DNA of 64,000 nt from Saccharospirillum alexandrii (lineage in GTDB: Bacteria; Pseudomonadota; Gammaproteobacteria; Pseudomonadales; Natronospirillaceae): NCBI RefSeq assembly GCF_004000275.1, contig NZ_RCIP01000002.1:283-64282 (forward strand), written 5' to 3'. Under the pieces are notes generated by a model. It was not told where the DNA came from, did not search any database, and saw only the letters and a program-made list of their open reading frames with translations. This document shows positions 62,141-64,000 of this stretch, one piece after another; the stretch's first letter is position 1, and each line of letters opens with the position of its first letter. The position numbers and the translations under genes were made by a program.

Positions 62141-63244
62141 TTAGTCAATAGCGCCGACGCGTGAGAAGGCCGGATACCAGCCCTTCCAGGTCATCCAGAC
62201 GGCCACGGCTTCACCGAGTATCGCGTTTTCGTCCACAAACCCCCAGGCATTATTGCCCTGGTTATTATAGTCGCTTTGCTCCAGACGACGCTGCCCTTCC
62301 CAGTACCGGGAATCGTGACTGGCGTCACGGTTATCACCCATCACAAAGTAATGCCCTTCCGGCACCACTACGCCTTCGGCGGGCACCCACTCGTGCGGAT
62401 GCCGGCTTGGACCCGCCTGATTCTGATAGATAAAGTGCTCTACATCGCCCAATTGTTCGCTGTACAGCGTATAGCGGCCTTCGTTGTCAGCGGTACGCTG
62501 TTCAAAGGCAAAATCAATGGCTTCGCCATTGATGCTGAGCTGACGGCGACCGTAATCGTATTGAATCAGGTCTCCCGGCAAGCCAACGACACGTTTGATG
62601 AAGTTCTTGCTGGGTTCATGCGGAGGCCGAAAGACAATGACATCACCACGCTCGGGCTGGCTTACCGGAATGACCACGTCATTGGTCACGGGCATGCGCA
62701 GGCCGTAAGTGAAGCGGTTCACAATGATGAAGTCACCAATTTCCAGTGTCGGCTTCATCGATCCCGAGGGAATTTGAAACGGTTCGAACAAAAAGCTGCG
62801 CAGCACGAACACAATGAGCAACACGGGGAAGAAGGAACGGCTGTTTTCTATCAGCCCCGGCTCTACATTCAAGTCCTCACGAACGGTTTTGAAATCCGCC
62901 ATGGACTGTTCAGCTGCAGCCAGAACCTTGCGACGGTAAGCCCGCAACAGCAGGATATCGGCCAGATACACCAGTCCGGTAACCAGCGTGGCTACTGCCA
63001 GCAACAACGCAAAATCGAAGCTCTGCTGAATGGTCTGCCAGATCAACGCCAACAGCAGAGCCAGCAGTGCGTAACCCAGCCCCCGCTCCAGTAAGTTGGG
63101 GGCAAACAGTGCCTCCAGCTGCTCCCGGCTCCAGTCACTCTGGTCAACCGCGACAGCCAGGCATCGCCGCTGCCGGATAAAGATCGCCGCTGCCAGCACC
63201 ACCGTCATGACCAGGCTGGCCCAAAAAAGCACAATCACGTTCAT
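62141..63244 (-). CDS. lepB: Signal peptidase I with extra N-terminal helices
   Basis: LepB removes signal peptides from Sec- and Tat-exported proteins at the outer face of the inner membrane. The Ser-Lys dyad is Ser162 in IPSGSMKPTL and Lys217 in FIKRVVGLPGD, the same 55-residue spacing as E. coli; the box E motif GDNRDASHDSRYWG-like is near 313. At 367 residues it is longer than the E. coli enzyme. Hydrophobic segments near 2-22, 56-72, 77-100 and 138-154 suggest four helices rather than two. It lies upstream of rnc-era and downstream of lepA. Confidence 0.94.
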   Translation of the reverse strand: MNVIVLFWASLVMTVVLAAAIFIRQRRCLAVAVDQSDWSREQLEALFAPNLLERGLGYALLALLLALIWQTIQQSFDFALLLAVATLVTGLVYLADILLLRAYRRKVLAAAEQSMADFKTVREDLNVEPGLIENSRSFFPVLLIVFVLRSFLFEPFQIPSGSMKPTLEIGDFIIVNRFTYGLRMPVTNDVVIPVSQPERGDVIVFRPPHEPSKNFIKRVVGLPGDLIQYDYGRRQLSINGEAIDFAFEQRTADNEGRYTLYSEQLGDVEHFIYQNQAGPSRHPHEWVPAEGVVVPEGHYFVMGDNRDASHDSRYWEGQRRLEQSDYNNQGNNAWGFVDENAILGEAVAVWMTWKGWYPAFSRVGAID

Positions 63245-63463
63245 TCCATACTGTCCTTATGCAAAACACTGGCACGAAGGGCCAGGCGGGCCTTGCAGTC
63301 CCATGCGCAAAGTTCTGTCACTCTTCCCTGTACCAGCGAGCCCGGAGTTTCGGTGTAAAACCCTGAAATAGCGGTGCTATTCCGGCGGCACTCCGCCTTA
63401 CTCTAACTTGCTGGCGTCGTTCTTTAGTGACAGTACTGCACGAATGGGACCACTGGGGGCCGG

Positions 63464-64000
63464 TCAACTATCCACTTTCAAAATCGCCAGGAAGGCATCC
63501 TGCGGGATCGATACCGAGCCGACCTGTTTCATTCGCTTTTTGCCTTCTTTCTGGCGTTGCAACAATTTCTTCTTGCGGCTGACGTCGCCGCCGTAACATT
63601 TTGCGGTAACGTTTTTGCGCAGGGCTTTCACCGTGGTACGCGCAACGACCTGGTTGCCAATGGCTGCCTGTACCGCCACATCAAACATCTGACGGGGAAT
63701 AAGCTCTTTCATCTTTTCACACAGCGAACGACCGCGGCGTTGCACGTGATCGCGGTGCATGATGACCGCCAGGGCGTCCACCCGGTCGCCGTTGACCAGC
63801 ACGTCGAGACGCGTCAGTTCCGAGGCTTCAAAGCGGTCGAAGGCGAAATCGAGCGAGGCAAAACCACGACTGACCGATTTGAGCCGATCAAAGAAATCCA
63901 TCACGATTTCAGCCATCGGCAAATCGTATTCCAGCGATACCTGCCCGCCCAGGAACTGCATGTCACGCTGCACACCCCGTTTTTCAACACAAAGGGTAAT
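63464..64000 (-). CDS. lepA: Elongation factor 4 (LepA), 3' part
   Basis: Only the C-terminal 178 residues lie in the window; the gene continues past the right edge. The sequence from [20 protein letters not shown] through [23 protein letters not shown] is characteristic of LepA/EF4, a ribosome-bound GTPase affecting translation initiation and elongation under stress. The family-specific C-terminal tail ends normally. lepA-lepB is the standard gammaproteobacterial order, with a 219-base gap here. Confidence 0.96.
   Translation of the reverse strand: MTLCVEKRGVQRDMQFLGGQVSLEYDLPMAEIVMDFFDRLKSVSRGFASLDFAFDRFEASELTRLDVLVNGDRVDALAVIMHRDHVQRRGRSLCEKMKELIPRQMFDVAVQAAIGNQVVARTTVKALRKNVTAKCYGGDVSRKKKLLQRQKEGKKRMKQVGSVSIPQDAFLAILKVDS

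Noticed and set aside
62276-63094. A 272-codon frame antisense to lepB
   Set aside because: Covers the catalytic region of lepB on the opposite strand with no family match.

Overview
The window is chromosomal DNA from a GC-rich, free-living gammaproteobacterium. Gene content and order resemble Pseudomonadales/Oceanospirillales-type marine genomes: lptCAB-rpoN-hpf-ptsN-rapZ-npr, murA-hisGDC, miaB/phoH-ybeY-corC, rplU-rpmA-obgE-proB, uvrA with ssb nearby, mazG-relA-cysM/gacS, and acpS-recO-era-rnc-lepB-lepA. I see about 60 protein genes, no complete rRNA or tRNA gene, no CRISPR array, no phage and no intact insertion sequence. The genus cannot be named from sequence reading alone.

Layout. 1-2.5 kb: a strong stable-RNA-type promoter firing off the left edge, a family-4 glycosyltransferase and zapE. 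2.5-6.5 kb: zapG, cysD, cysN (with a decayed APS-kinase tail) and a Nif3-like gene. 6.9-12.4 kb (minus): mlaC, ibaG, murA, hisG, hisD, hisC. 12.6-19 kb (plus): kdsD, lptC, lptA, lptB, rpoN, hpf, ptsN, rapZ, npr, which joins LPS export with sigma-54 and the nitrogen PTS. 19.3-21.1 kb: darP and an RpoE-ChrR sigma/anti-sigma pair. 21.2-24.9 kb: a large D-lactate dehydrogenase and its divergent GntR-type regulator. 24.9-28.5 kb: an acetyltransferase, riboflavin synthase, a Bax-like glucosaminidase, a CcoA-type copper importer with a MerR/CueR-type promoter, and an unlisted 40-residue membrane peptide gene. 28.6-33.3 kb: a DUF1820 gene, miaB, phoH, ybeY, corC. 33.5-40 kb: fumC, an RND transporter with an internal repeat, a methyltransferase, tag, proB. 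40-43.4 kb: obgE, rpmA, rplU and divergent ispB. 43.4-46.9 kb (minus): ssb, a degenerate RmlD-like gene, a membrane-anchored protein of unknown function and a PilZ protein. 47-55.9 kb: an MFS transporter, uvrA (LexA box), mazG, relA, cysM. 56-59 kb: a BarA/GacS hybrid kinase. 59-64 kb (minus): acpS, recO, era, rnc, a DUF4845 gene, lepB and the 3' end of lepA.

Two themes stand out. First, several well-known gene strings lack a usual member (mlaFEDB, kdsC, lnt, rlmD, pdxJ, and algW next to hisC), so those functions must be relocated or absent. Second, four intergenic regions (near 33.4, 41.5, 47.0 and 48.6 kb) carry multi-hairpin palindromic elements sharing an ATGGATG-centred hairpin. Two of them have the same hairpin order, with stem sequences that differ while base pairing is kept. 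These elements are the best candidate for something not yet described here.
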